From Paenibacillus sp. (lineage in GTDB: Bacteria > Bacillota > Bacilli > Paenibacillales > Paenibacillaceae): a DNA stretch of 40,057 nucleotides. Position numbers and translations under genes: made by a program. Below, in pieces: positions 24,046 through 32,204 of the stretch. The stretch's first letter is position 1; every line of letters begins with the position of its first letter. The stretch is taken from positions 1 through 40,057 of the forward strand of contig JAFWEX010000045.1 of NCBI GenBank assembly GCA_017512705.1, in the 5' to 3' direction. Under the pieces are notes generated by a model. It worked only from the letters and a program-made list of their open reading frames with translations, was not told where the DNA came from and did no database searches.

Positions 24046-25341
24046 ATGGGGTTACAAGAACAAAAAAGACATTTCAGTGTGAATCTGTTGGATTGGTATA
24101 TGATTAATCGAAGAGATTTGCCATGGCGTCGCCATAATAATCCGTATTTTACTTGGGTATCCGAAATTATGCTGCAACAGACACGTGTAGATACGGTGAT
24201 TCCATATTTTAACCGTTTTATTGGAAAGTTTCCGACGGTACAAGCTCTTGCAGAAGCGCCAGAGGAAGAGGTGCTGAAACATTGGGAAGGGCTTGGATAT
24301 TATTCCCGAGCCCGTAATCTTCAAGCGGCAGCAAGGCAGGTTATGGAGCTGCATGGTGGAGAGATTCCGCAAGACAAGCAGAGCGTCTTTGCGTTAAAAG
24401 GGGTCGGCCCGTATACAGCCGGAGCCATTCTCAGCATTGCCTTCAACCAGCCGCAGCCAGCGGTGGACGGCAATGTAATGCGGGTACTGTCCCGATACTT
24501 CCTCATTGATGAGGATATTATGAAGGGCAGCACCCGGGTGTTGATGGAAGAGCTCGCAGCAGAGCTCATTCCGGAAGGGCGAGCGCGTGATTTCAATCAG
24601 GCGCTGATGGAGCTTGGCGCGCTGGTGTGTACACCTAAAGCGCCGCATTGCTTGACTTGCCCGGTGATGGAGCAATGTTCCGGCAGAATTGCCGGAAGGG
24701 AGCTTACGCTGCCGGTCAAGACCAAAGCCAAGCCGCCGCGCCCTGAGCAGCGGCTGGTTGCCCTGGTGGAGGGCCGCGGTGCTCATCGCGGCCGCGTCCT
24801 TGTACGCCAGCGCCCGGAGACAGGCCTACTGGCCCGGATGTGGGAGCTGCCGCATGTGCTGGCGGCCCCTGCCGCAGCAGGAAAGGCGGCAGTGCCGCTG
24901 GCGGATGAGCCGGCCATGGCTTTGCTGGCCGGAAGTCTGTGGGCGGAAGGCTTCGCTGCCCGCCCGGAAGGGCTGGCTACCCATGCGGAGCATGTGTTCA
25001 GCCACATTGTCTGGAACCTGCAGGTGTACAAGTGCACCGAGCAGGACCAGATCAGTGAGCTTCCGCTGATTGCTGCGGAGGCCAGAGCCGCCTACGATGC
25101 ACAGGCGGCTGCACAAGCAGAATCGCCTTCGGGCGAACTGCCATCCGTATTCGCTGGGATGGATGTGTCAGCGCAGCCGGGCTTGCCCAACACAGCACAG
25201 GAATCTTTGACAGGCAAAGGTGACGGCCTCACTTACCAATGGATTGGCCTAGAAGATATGGAGAAGCTGGCGTTTCCTAACGTCTTTCTGAAACTGATCC
25301 GCAATTATTTTGCTGGGGCCTATGATGAGGTATCAGAGTAA
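24046..25341 (+). CDS. mutY: Adenine DNA glycosylase MutY
   Basis: A 431-residue repair glycosylase that removes adenine opposite 8-oxoguanine. Present are catalytic E40 in SEIMLQQTRVDT, the helix-hairpin-helix LKGVGPYTAGAI, catalytic D141 in VDGNVMRVLSR, and the 4Fe-4S ligands C195-x6-C202-x2-C205-x5-C211. The C-terminal third is the NUDIX-like 8-oxoG recognition domain (RLVALVEGRGAHRGRVLVRQ, ARMWELPHVL). It is about 60 residues longer than the B. subtilis protein by an Ala/Pro/Gly-rich insertion (about 345-400). The DNA for residues ~230-330 is much richer in G+C than its surroundings. The ATG follows GAAGGGAAGGA. Confidence 0.95.
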   Translation: MGLQEQKRHFSVNLLDWYMINRRDLPWRRHNNPYFTWVSEIMLQQTRVDTVIPYFNRFIGKFPTVQALAEAPEEEVLKHWEGLGYYSRARNLQAAARQVMELHGGEIPQDKQSVFALKGVGPYTAGAILSIAFNQPQPAVDGNVMRVLSRYFLIDEDIMKGSTRVLMEELAAELIPEGRARDFNQALMELGALVCTPKAPHCLTCPVMEQCSGRIAGRELTLPVKTKAKPPRPEQRLVALVEGRGAHRGRVLVRQRPETGLLARMWELPHVLAAPAAAGKAAVPLADEPAMALLAGSLWAEGFAARPEGLATHAEHVFSHIVWNLQVYKCTEQDQISELPLIAAEARAAYDAQAAAQAESPSGELPSVFAGMDVSAQPGLPNTAQESLTGKGDGLTYQWIGLEDMEKLAFPNVFLKLIRNYFAGAYDEVSE

Positions 25342-25420
25342 TTCATAACTCACATGGACGAATTCCGAGTTATTATCACGAGATAGCCCCTCCCCCCAAC
25401 TGACCAACAAAAACGCACCC

Positions 25421-25473
25421 GAATAAAAAAGAGCCTGAAGCCATCCGTAGGATGAATTCAGGCTCTTTTATTC
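25421..25473. terminator. Bidirectional terminator between mutY and sodA
   Basis: GAATAAAAAAGAGCCTGAA pairs with TTCAGGCTCTTTTATTC, and inside CATCC pairs with GGATG. T-rich arms are present on both strands. Confidence 0.93.
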
Positions 25474-25484
25474 AAACAGCGTTC

Positions 25485-26096
25485 TTATTTTGCTGCAGCG
25501 TAACGTTTGTTAACTTCATCCCAGTTGATTACGTTCCAGAATGCGGAGATGTAATCCGGGCGTTTGTTTTGATATTTCAGGTAGTACGCGTGCTCCCAAA
25601 CGTCCAGACCCAGAACTGGAGTCAGACCTTCGAAGAGTGGGCTGTCTTGGTTAGGCGTGCTAGTGATAGCCAATTTGCCATCTTTGCCTACAACCAGCCA
25701 TGCCCAGCCGGAACCGAAGCGAGTTGTTGCTGCTTTAGCGAAGTCTTCTTTGAACTTCTCAAAGCCGCCAAGTTCGCTGTCAATTGCTGCTGCGATTTCG
25801 CCTGTAGGTGCGCCGCCGCCGTTTGGCCCGATGATTTCCCAGAACAGACTGTGGTTAGCGTGTCCGCCACCGTTGTTGCGAACCGCTGTGCGGATGCTTT
25901 CTGGTACGCTATCCAGGTTAGCGATCAGATCTTCCAAACTTTTGTTTTGCAGTTCAGGAGCGCTTTCCAGAGCTGCGTTCAAGTTAGTTACGTAAGTATT
26001 GTGATGGCGATCGTGGTGAATTTCCATCGTTTGCGCATCGATATGTGGTTCCAGTGCATCGTTAGCGTAAGGAAGTGCTGGTAATTGAAAAGCCAT
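25485..26096 (-). CDS. sodA: Manganese superoxide dismutase
   Basis: A 203-residue Fe/Mn-family SOD. The metal ligands are H27, H82 ([10 protein letters not shown]), D165 and H169 (DVWEHAYYL). Q150 in NQDSPL together with GGHANH is the Mn-type arrangement. It is cytoplasmic with no signal peptide. The frame is open further upstream to 26198, but AGGAGG lies 9 bases before the ATG at 26096, and the promoter elements lie in the extra stretch, so this start is clear. It is a single gene converging with mutY. A second, fused SOD is found at 33493. Confidence 0.96.
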   Translation of the reverse strand: MAFQLPALPYANDALEPHIDAQTMEIHHDRHHNTYVTNLNAALESAPELQNKSLEDLIANLDSVPESIRTAVRNNGGGHANHSLFWEIIGPNGGGAPTGEIAAAIDSELGGFEKFKEDFAKAATTRFGSGWAWLVVGKDGKLAITSTPNQDSPLFEGLTPVLGLDVWEHAYYLKYQNKRPDYISAFWNVINWDEVNKRYAAAK

Positions 26097-26166
26097 AGTG
26101 AAATACCTCCTGAGATTTTGTGATTTGTTGTTAAGGTACATATGTAATAATACCCTTGCCATTATT

Positions 26167-26195
26167 ATTAAACCGCATTCGGGATAATTAATCAA
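26167..26195 (-). promoter_or_regulatory. Sigma-A promoter of sodA
   Basis: On the minus strand TTGATT (26195-26190) and TTTAAT (26172-26167) are separated by 17 bases, about 70 bases before the ATG. Confidence 0.7.
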
Positions 26196-26326
26196 CATTT
26201 TTGTTTATTAAGTCCCCCGAATCGTTAATGAAAAGCTAGGCTAGGATTAACAAACATATTTTACCCATATTAACTAAAATTATAATATTTTAGCGTAAAT
26301 AATCGCACATCATTAAAAATTATCAA

Positions 26327-26340
26327 TGTAAACGGTTACA
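26327..26340. promoter_or_regulatory. cre-like site (CcpA operator)
   Basis: TGTAAACGGTTACA fits the catabolite responsive element consensus TGWAANCGNTNWCA at every position and is nearly palindromic. A second, imperfect copy, TGAAGCGCTTACA (26342-26354), adjoins it. It lies about 130 bases upstream of the sodA -35 and about 55 bases upstream of the candidate GNAT -35. Confidence 0.65.
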
Positions 26341-26441
26341 ATGAAGCGCTTACAGAAGAAAATGCGTGTTTTCTGGAGTAAAGTGTGGTTTAATTGACGA
26401 AGAAGCGGTAATTTCTCGTATTTTGTCATTATTTGAACATC

Positions 26442-26478
26442 GGGTTTTGTAAAAAGGGATTCCCCTTTTTGTAAACCC
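26442..26478 (+). other. Two-part hairpin in the leader of the GNAT gene
   Basis: GGGTTT (26442) pairs with AAACCC (26473-26478), and inside AAAAAGGG (26451) pairs with CCCTTTTT (26463-26470) around a 4-base loop, with a small internal loop (TGT/GT) between the two stems. It ends 35 bases before the GNAT ATG. It is not followed by a T-run, so it may be an attenuator or mRNA-stability element rather than a normal terminator. Confidence 0.6.
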
Positions 26479-26512
26479 TCATCTTAAGCTAACGAAAAGG
26501 GAGATTTCAAAC

Positions 26513-26938
26513 ATGCACGTTCGTTCCTTTCAGTTGAGTGATGCAAGCCAGATGACGGAGCTTCTCCAGGTTGCACTATCGGAAGAGTGTTATGAAAACA
26601 CGATGGGCCCGTTTGCCCGTCAATTGTCATGGGATTCTGACCTGATCATGGTTGCGGAAGAAGAGGGAGACCTCGTCGGCGCATTGATCGGTACGATTGA
26701 TCACAACCAGGGATGCATCTATCGTATTGCAGTTCATCCAGACTATCGCCGCCGCGGAGTCGGCAAAACACTTGTCGAAGCTATGGAACAGCGGTTCCAG
26801 CAGCGCAAAGTCAGCCAGATATGGGTGGCTGGTGATGAGCACAACAAAGCAGCCATGCCTTTGTATGAAGCAATGGGCTATGGTGCCAACAAGATAATGA
26901 GTGCTTTTCAGAAACTTAGTATTTTGTCCAAGGCTTAA
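26513..26938 (+). CDS. GNAT-family N-acetyltransferase
   Basis: A 141-residue single-domain acetyltransferase. IYRIAVHPDYRRRGVGKTLV is the acetyl-CoA binding motif A (the R-R-x-G-x-G/A loop), and NKAAMPLYEAMGY is motif B. The length and order resemble RimI-like enzymes, but the acceptor is unknown. The ATG is preceded by AAAAGGGAGA. Upstream lie the hairpin and cre-like elements described separately. A strong terminator follows. It is a single gene. Confidence 0.88.
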   Translation: MHVRSFQLSDASQMTELLQVALSEECYENTMGPFARQLSWDSDLIMVAEEEGDLVGALIGTIDHNQGCIYRIAVHPDYRRRGVGKTLVEAMEQRFQQRKVSQIWVAGDEHNKAAMPLYEAMGYGANKIMSAFQKLSILSKA

Positions 26939-26999
26939 TCGATGTAGGGAAATTCGGTGTAGTTAGACATAGACATTAACAGATTTTCATTTCATATCA

Positions 27000-27046
27000 G
27001 GCATATCTGATCACGCAATTATAGCGTGATAGATATGCCTTTTTTA
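27000..27046 (+). terminator. Terminator of the GNAT gene
   Basis: AGGCATATC-TGATCACGC pairs with GCGTGAT-AGATATGCCT with little interruption, followed by six T. Confidence 0.93.
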
Positions 27047-27236
27047 TTGATATGAGGAAGCTGTGTATAATATGCATATCGGTGTTCCTTTTTCCAAGCA
27101 TATCTTTATACACATACAATTGATCAGAATACTGGTGCGTATCTCCAATTGTTTCGCTCTTCATAATAGAGTAGACTAAAGGGAAGTATGATCCACTGTG
27201 AATCGTGATCTACAAACTGACAAATGAGGTGTCACT

Positions 27237-27842
27237 TTGAATTCCAATATGCCTTCTATGGAGCATTCGACTTTTGAGGAGAAAAATCAGAAGTCTGCAC
27301 CTGAGCCATCAGGAAAGTCCTGGACAGCGGAGCTGTGGGATTGGGTGAAGACCATTGTGGTTGCTTTTGTAATTATGATGCTGTTGAATCTGTTTGTGTT
27401 CAATCTGTCTATGGTCAAAGGGCAGTCGATGCAGCCGACATTGGTAGAGTACGACCGGCTGTTTGTGAACAAAATCGTATACCATTTCGGCGAACCGGAT
27501 CGGTTGGATGTGATTGTGCTTCGTGATCCAAGTGAAGATGCGGGGAAGAAGGATTATCTGGTGAAACGAATTGTTGGACTTCCCGGGGATAAAATAGAGA
27601 TCAAGGATCACCATTTATATGTAAATGACGTGCAGCAGACAGAAAGTTATACGGACATTGAGGTACAAGATCCCGATTTTGGCCCGATTACCCTGGAACC
27701 AGACCACTTTTTCGTGATGGGAGATAATCGCCATGAGGGCAAAAGCAAAGATAGCCGGATCTTTGGCAGCATTACTTCCAGTGAAATTGTAGGCAAGGCC
27801 GAGTTTGTTTTTTGGCCGTTCTCAGAAATGAAGAAATTGTAA
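27237..27842 (+). CDS. lepB: Type I signal peptidase
   Basis: A 201-residue membrane protease that removes signal peptides from exported proteins. A cytoplasmic N-terminus of about 35 polar residues is followed by one membrane span (38-58), then the catalytic S64 in GQSMQPTL, K110 in DYLVKRIVGLPGD, and box E, FFVMGDNRHEGKSKDSR. This is the short, single-span Bacillus SipS/SipT type. The start is TTG 27237, with GAGGTG five bases upstream; the ATG five codons later has no comparable site. The EcsAB transporter in the same window affects secretion in B. subtilis, but the genes are unlinked here. Confidence 0.94.
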   Translation: MNSNMPSMEHSTFEEKNQKSAPEPSGKSWTAELWDWVKTIVVAFVIMMLLNLFVFNLSMVKGQSMQPTLVEYDRLFVNKIVYHFGEPDRLDVIVLRDPSEDAGKKDYLVKRIVGLPGDKIEIKDHHLYVNDVQQTESYTDIEVQDPDFGPITLEPDHFFVMGDNRHEGKSKDSRIFGSITSSEIVGKAEFVFWPFSEMKKL

Positions 27843-27943
27843 AATATTGGAGTAGAACAACTTCAAAGCGCATGGTGCGTTTAAACATACAGGCACGTAA
27901 GCAGTAAACTCGTTTTTATGTAAGACCTATATTGCGATAGATA

Positions 27944-27974
27944 AACGCCTGGTCTCTTAAGTGAGACGGGCGTT
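27944..27974 (+). terminator. Hairpin with weak tail after the signal peptidase gene
   Basis: AACGCC-GGTCTC pairs with GAGAC-GGCGTT, with one-base bulges and a short loop. The tail CATTGTTT has few T, so it is a partial terminator or processing site. Confidence 0.55.
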
Positions 27975-28018
27975 CATTGTTTAACGAATACGTGCCTGAT
28001 AGAAGAGAGGGAAGAGGA

Positions 28019-29968
28019 ATGACGAGCGTATGGACTGGGGCAGCACAATCCGTCTCCGCATGGGAGACGCTAAAGCAGGAGATCAAGGCGGCAGGCCCGG
28101 AACTGGGTATAGATGATATTGGATTTGCTGCAGCGGACCCGTTTGTTTCACTGAAATCACTGTTGGAGCAGTCACGGGATAAGGGATATGCGTCGGGCTT
28201 TGAAGAGCCGGATATTGAAAAAAGAGTGCATCCTGCCCTCCAAGATGGCGAGCCTGCTTCTCTGATTGCCATAGCCGTGGCCTATCCTTCTAAAATGGTC
28301 AATCCGCCGAAGTCGGAGCCGGGTGCATATCGTGGCATACTCGCTCGTTCGGCTTGGGGACAGGACTACCATCAGGTGCTGCGCAAGGCGATGGACAAGC
28401 TGGTTGCCTTTATTCGAGAGCGTGTACCGGAAGCAATCATCGAAAGTATGGTGGACACGGGTGCGCTTGTGGATCGTGCGGTCTCGCAACGTGCGGGAAT
28501 CGGTTTTAGTGCCAAGAACTGTGCCATCATCTCGCCGAAGTTCGGTTCATGGATCTTCCTCGGTGAGCTGGTGACAAACATTCCATTTCCGCCGGATACT
28601 CCGGTAACCGAGGATTGCGGTGAGTGTACGAAGTGTATTGACGCCTGTCCTACAGGCGCCCTGGTTGGTCCTGGCCAATTGAATGCGCAACGCTGCATTT
28701 CTTTTCTAACCCAGACAAAAGGGTTTCTGGATGAAGAGTTTATGCTTAAAATAGGCAATCGTCTATACGGTTGCGATACCTGTCAGATTGTATGTCCTAA
28801 AAATCGGGGGAAAAACTGGGATCATCATCCTGAGTTTCATCCTGATCCGGAAGTTGTGAAGCCTTTGCTGCTGCCGCTGCTGGATATCGGCAACCGTGAA
28901 TTCAAAGAGCGTTTCGGTCAGAGCTCCGCCGCTTGGCGAGGCAAAAAGCCGATTCAGCGCAATGCGGTGATTGCACTAGGTAATTTCAAAGACAAAAGCG
29001 CTGTACCGAAGCTAACACAGGTACTGAAGCGTGATCCGCGTCCAGAACTGCGGGGAACTGCTGCCTGGGCGCTGAGCAGAATTGGAGGAGAAGACGCCAT
29101 GAGAGCTATTGGGGAAGCTGCTGCAATCGAACAAGATGGGAACGTGCTAAGTATGCTGCAGAAGGCCAAGGAGAGATTGTTATCGTCCGAGACCTTACCC
29201 GATCCATCACAGGCTGAACAAGTGAATATGAAGCCACAAGGGCAAGAAAAGAAACAAGAACTAGCAGATGCTACGCTAGCTGTGCAACACACACCAATAA
29301 AAGAGATGTCTGAGGTAAGAGACGTAGAATTTGGAGAAGAAGCACAGGGAAAGGCGGGCGTTAATAAAGGTGAAAAAGATAGCGAGAGTGAACAACCTGT
29401 TTCCTCGTCCAAGCCGGAAGCAGCCGCATGGAAACCTTCGGCGGTTACGGGCTTGCATGGCAAGCCTGTGTACTATGATGAGTTGCTAACACCGATAGGC
29501 ACACTTACTCTATGTGCAACCGACGAGGGATTGTGTCACATCAATTTTGGTGCTTATCATGTACGGGAAGCCTACCTGCAGCAATGGGCACGTACATGGA
29601 TTGGAGAGTATCGGTACGAGAAGAATGAAGAGAAGCTCAGCGAAGCTGCTACACAGCTACGACAGTATTTTTCAGGGGACAGAAAAACGTTCGACTTACA
29701 GCTTAAGCGGTATGGGACTCCGTTCCAGCTACAAGTTTGGCAGGTTCTATCCGATATATCATATGGAGAAGCCTTAACTCACGAACAGGTTGCGGAAAAA
29801 ATCGGCAGGCCCAAGGCTGTACGCGCAGTTTTGGATGCTATTCATAAGAACCCTATTCCGATTATTATTCCCTGTCATCGCATAAGTGGCAAAGATGGCG
29901 CCCTGGTGAGTTACGTAGGCGGTCTGCAAACTAAGGAGCATTTGCTTGCATTGGAGCACCAATCGTAA
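28019..29968 (+). CDS. queG: Fusion: epoxyqueuosine reductase QueG + O6-alkylguanine-DNA alkyltransferase
   Basis: A 649-residue two-part protein. Residues 1-390 are QueG, the B12 and iron-sulfur enzyme for the last step of queuosine synthesis in tRNA: VDTGALVDRAVSQRAGIGF, the first cluster C200-xx-C203-xx-C206-xxx-C210-P, then C226 and C252-xx-C255-xxx-C259-P, and HEAT-like repeats (312-366). Residues 390-478 are a polar, Glu/Gln/Lys/Ser-rich linker. Residues 480-649 form a complete Ogt/MGMT domain: SYGEALTHEQVAEKIG, the finger Arg in GRPKAVRAV, the Asn in KNPIPIIIPCHR with acceptor C619, and the closing Glu in KEHLLALE. The frame is open from TTG 27977, but ATG 28019, preceded by GAGGGAAGAGGA, is the likely start. 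The HD-GYP gene follows after 15 bases. Confidence 0.93.
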   Translation: MTSVWTGAAQSVSAWETLKQEIKAAGPELGIDDIGFAAADPFVSLKSLLEQSRDKGYASGFEEPDIEKRVHPALQDGEPASLIAIAVAYPSKMVNPPKSEPGAYRGILARSAWGQDYHQVLRKAMDKLVAFIRERVPEAIIESMVDTGALVDRAVSQRAGIGFSAKNCAIISPKFGSWIFLGELVTNIPFPPDTPVTEDCGECTKCIDACPTGALVGPGQLNAQRCISFLTQTKGFLDEEFMLKIGNRLYGCDTCQIVCPKNRGKNWDHHPEFHPDPEVVKPLLLPLLDIGNREFKERFGQSSAAWRGKKPIQRNAVIALGNFKDKSAVPKLTQVLKRDPRPELRGTAAWALSRIGGEDAMRAIGEAAAIEQDGNVLSMLQKAKERLLSSETLPDPSQAEQVNMKPQGQEKKQELADATLAVQHTPIKEMSEVRDVEFGEEAQGKAGVNKGEKDSESEQPVSSSKPEAAAWKPSAVTGLHGKPVYYDELLTPIGTLTLCATDEGLCHINFGAYHVREAYLQQWARTWIGEYRYEKNEEKLSEAATQLRQYFSGDRKTFDLQLKRYGTPFQLQVWQVLSDISYGEALTHEQVAEKIGRPKAVRAVLDAIHKNPIPIIIPCHRISGKDGALVSYVGGLQTKEHLLALEHQS

Positions 29969-29983
29969 GAGCGGGGGACGTTC

Positions 29984-31015
29984 ATGAAGTATGTAAACGT
30001 GGAAAGCGTGGAGGCAGGTGAGATTCTGGGCAAGACGGTATACTCCAGTAATGGTACGGTTTTACTGTCTGCCGGAGTCGAACTTACCGTGTTCATGGTC
30101 AATACGCTGAAGCGTATTGGAGTAACCACGCTGTACATCCAGGATGAGGCGTTTAAAGATGTGGACACAGAAGATATTCTGGATGATGCCACGAAAAGGG
30201 CCATTATCAATGAGATGAGTGTTACGCTTGAAGCAGTCCGATCGGGAAAAGAATGGAGTCCGAAGAAAGTTGCGCTTAGTATCGATAAATTGTTGAATGA
30301 TGTACTGAATGGGCGTGAACTACTGGTTCAGTTAACGGATATCCGGACCCAAGACAATGCGCAGTATGTTCATGCTATGAATGTGTGCTTGTTGTCTTCG
30401 GTGATTGGACTGAACATGGGACTTAACTACAATCAGCTCAAGGATCTAGCCATAGGCGCATTGTTACACGATATTGGAAAAGTAGGCGAGCTAGAAGGTG
30501 GCAGTACGGCATCTACTTCTTCACTGCACCACACATGGCGTGGCTTCGAAGTAATCAAAAACAAACGGGAGTTCAGTCTCTTGGTGGCGCATACTGCCTT
30601 ACAGCATCATGAACATGATGACGGTAGTGGAGTACCGAGAGGAATTAAGGGTAAGGATATCCATCTGTTTGCCAAAATTGTTAGTGCAGCTAATAAATAT
30701 GATAATCTGATCAATGGTTTGTCAGGCAGCAGCATGCTTCCGCATGAAGCGTGTGAAAAGATGATGGCGTTGTCTGGAACCGAGCTGGATCGAGAGGTCC
30801 TGATTGAGTTTAATAAAAGTGTATCCGTGTATCCCAACGGAACTTCCGTCCGGCTGTCTACCAAAGAAACGGGAGTGATTGTCCGCCAGCATCGCGGGCT
30901 GCCGGGCAGACCCGTGATCCGGGTAGCTCGTGGAAGTACCCGCTACTCGCTGGATGTTGTAGAAATCGATCTGGCCAAGCAGACGACTGTTTTTATCGAG
31001 GCTGTACTTACATGA
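29984..31015 (+). CDS. HD-GYP domain protein with altered signature residues
   Basis: A 343-residue cytoplasmic protein. Residues 1-115 form an N-terminal domain of the kind often joined to HD-GYP. Residues 120-255 carry the HD-GYP core: H130, LLHDIGK (H162-D163), H203 and HHE (208-210) followed by DGSGVPRG. HD-GYP proteins cleave cyclic di-GMP. Here GYP reads GVP, the later (A)D-x-x-D motif reads SAANKYDNL, and the usual TSxRxYR stretch is missing, so activity is uncertain and it may only bind the nucleotide. The C-terminus (275-343) looks like a small beta-barrel (TGVIVRQHRGLPGRPVIRV). The ATG follows GCGGGGGAC. It is co-transcribed with the queG fusion. Confidence 0.87.
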   Translation: MKYVNVESVEAGEILGKTVYSSNGTVLLSAGVELTVFMVNTLKRIGVTTLYIQDEAFKDVDTEDILDDATKRAIINEMSVTLEAVRSGKEWSPKKVALSIDKLLNDVLNGRELLVQLTDIRTQDNAQYVHAMNVCLLSSVIGLNMGLNYNQLKDLAIGALLHDIGKVGELEGGSTASTSSLHHTWRGFEVIKNKREFSLLVAHTALQHHEHDDGSGVPRGIKGKDIHLFAKIVSAANKYDNLINGLSGSSMLPHEACEKMMALSGTELDREVLIEFNKSVSVYPNGTSVRLSTKETGVIVRQHRGLPGRPVIRVARGSTRYSLDVVEIDLAKQTTVFIEAVLT

Positions 31016-31037
31016 GCCATATAACTGGAAAATGCGT

Positions 31038-31066
31038 TTGCTCAGGACGTGCGGAAATGCTATGAT
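31038..31066 (+). promoter_or_regulatory. Sigma-A-like promoter upstream of yneF
   Basis: TTGCTC (31038-31043) and TATGAT (31061-31066) with a 17-base spacer, leaving a leader of about 115 bases. Confidence 0.6.
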
Positions 31067-31186
31067 AACTCTCAGGAAATCCGGTCCGTGTCATGTGTAC
31101 AGCATGGGTATGAATCTTTATGAATCATGACGTGTACTGACGCAGATCAACAGGTTTTTTAGATTGCATACAGAGGTGTCTAAGAG

Positions 31187-31450
31187 ATGGAGATTGTAAT
31201 ACCGATTATTACATTGATTGTGGGTCTGGTCGGTGGATTTTTCATTGGTGTGTTTTACTTGCGTAAACAACTTGAGAAAATGCAAAGCGACCCTGACATG
31301 CTGCAAAAAATGGCAAAACAAATGGGTTACAACCTGAATGGCAAGCAAATGCAGCGTGCCCAGCAGATGATGAAGAACCAGCAACCAGGCGCTAAAATGC
31401 CTCAGCCGAGTCAACATCCTGCACGTAAAAACTCGGGCCGCCGTAAATAA
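31187..31450 (+). CDS. yneF: YneF-family (UPF0154) small membrane protein
   Basis: An 87-residue protein with one N-terminal membrane span (4-26, IPIITLIVGLVGGFFIGVFY) followed by the family block RKQLEKMQSDPDMLQKMAKQ and a basic, Gln/Pro-rich tail. The family is conserved in Bacilli with no established role. The start has AGAGGTG 8 bases upstream. folE begins about 55 bases downstream, and the two may share a transcript. Confidence 0.9.
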   Translation: MEIVIPIITLIVGLVGGFFIGVFYLRKQLEKMQSDPDMLQKMAKQMGYNLNGKQMQRAQQMMKNQQPGAKMPQPSQHPARKNSGRRK

Positions 31451-31506
31451 TAGCGTGGAGTTGTTTAAACGCTTGCAGAATATGGTTCGAAGGGAGGCGC
31501 TTGGCA

Positions 31507-32100
31507 GTGGCTGGCGTTAAAGATTATGTGAATTCCAAAGTATCCGACAATCGGGAGAAGATTGAGTATCATGTCGAACAGATCCTCAAATTGATTGGCG
31601 AAGATAGCACACGTGAAGGGCTTTTGGAAACGCCTGCACGTGTAACCCGGATGTACGAAGAGATTTTTGGCGGATATGAAATCGATCCTCGTGACGTGCT
31701 GGGTGTCACCTTTGACGAGAATCATGAAGAGCTTGTAATCATTAAAGATATTGTGTACTACAGCCAGTGTGAGCACCATATGGCACCGTTCTTTGGTAAG
31801 GTACATATTGGGTATGTACCGAGCGGGAAAATTGTGGGGCTAAGTAAAATGGCGCGCCTGGTCGAAGCGGTAACACGTCGTCTTCAAGTACAGGAACGGA
31901 TTACATCACAGATTGCTGACATCCTTACAGAAGCTGTCGAACCGCATGGGGTGATGGTGGTCGTTGAGGGTGAGCACTTGTGCATGTGCGCTCGTGGTGT
32001 GAAGAAACCGGGTAGCAAGACAGTAACTTCTGCTGTACGCGGTTCTTTCCGTGATAACCCTGCACAGCGTGCTGAATTTCTGTCTTTGGTGAAAGAGTAG
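31507..32100 (+). CDS. folE: GTP cyclohydrolase I
   Basis: A roughly 197-199 residue enzyme converting GTP to dihydroneopterin triphosphate, the first step of folate synthesis and, through QueD, a source for queuosine. The zinc ligands are present in YYSQCEHHMAPF (Cys, His) and HLCMCARGVKK (Cys) with family spacing. VGLSKMARLVEAVTRRLQVQ and TSAVRGSFRDN are core motifs. Two starts compete: TTG 31501, only 3 bases after GGGAGG, and GTG 31507, 9 bases after it. The GTG is preferred. A long perfect terminator follows. Confidence 0.95.
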   Translation: MAGVKDYVNSKVSDNREKIEYHVEQILKLIGEDSTREGLLETPARVTRMYEEIFGGYEIDPRDVLGVTFDENHEELVIIKDIVYYSQCEHHMAPFFGKVHIGYVPSGKIVGLSKMARLVEAVTRRLQVQERITSQIADILTEAVEPHGVMVVVEGEHLCMCARGVKKPGSKTVTSAVRGSFRDNPAQRAEFLSLVKE

Positions 32101-32102
32101 TG

Positions 32103-32150
32103 ATAAATAAGCCGGGTTCCTTGAGGAGCCGGCTTATTTATATAGTTTTT
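32103..32150 (+). terminator. Terminator of folE
   Basis: ATAAATAAGCCGG and CCGGCTTATTTAT are exact reverse complements (13 bp), followed after ATAG by a run of eight or more T. Confidence 0.92.
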
Positions 32151-32204
32151 TTTATGCCAATGGCTTGAAATTACATATGAATTCGATCGTGGAGGTCATG
32201 GGTG

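Larger units (their letters stand above)
26196..26512. other. AT-rich intergenic region between sodA and the GNAT gene
   Basis: Beyond the cre-like site and the hairpin listed separately, it holds TTGACG (26394) with a poor TATTTT at 26419 (19-base spacer), a weak promoter candidate for the GNAT gene. No gene is seen. Confidence 0.5.

Noticed and set aside
24689-25116. Long alternative frames within the GC-rich half of mutY
   Set aside because: High GC removes stop codons in all frames. The MutY frame continues with the NUDIX-like motifs.
25452-26084. 210-codon frame opposite sodA
   Set aside because: Cys/Phe/Val-rich mirror of a highly conserved SOD gene, with no independent signals.
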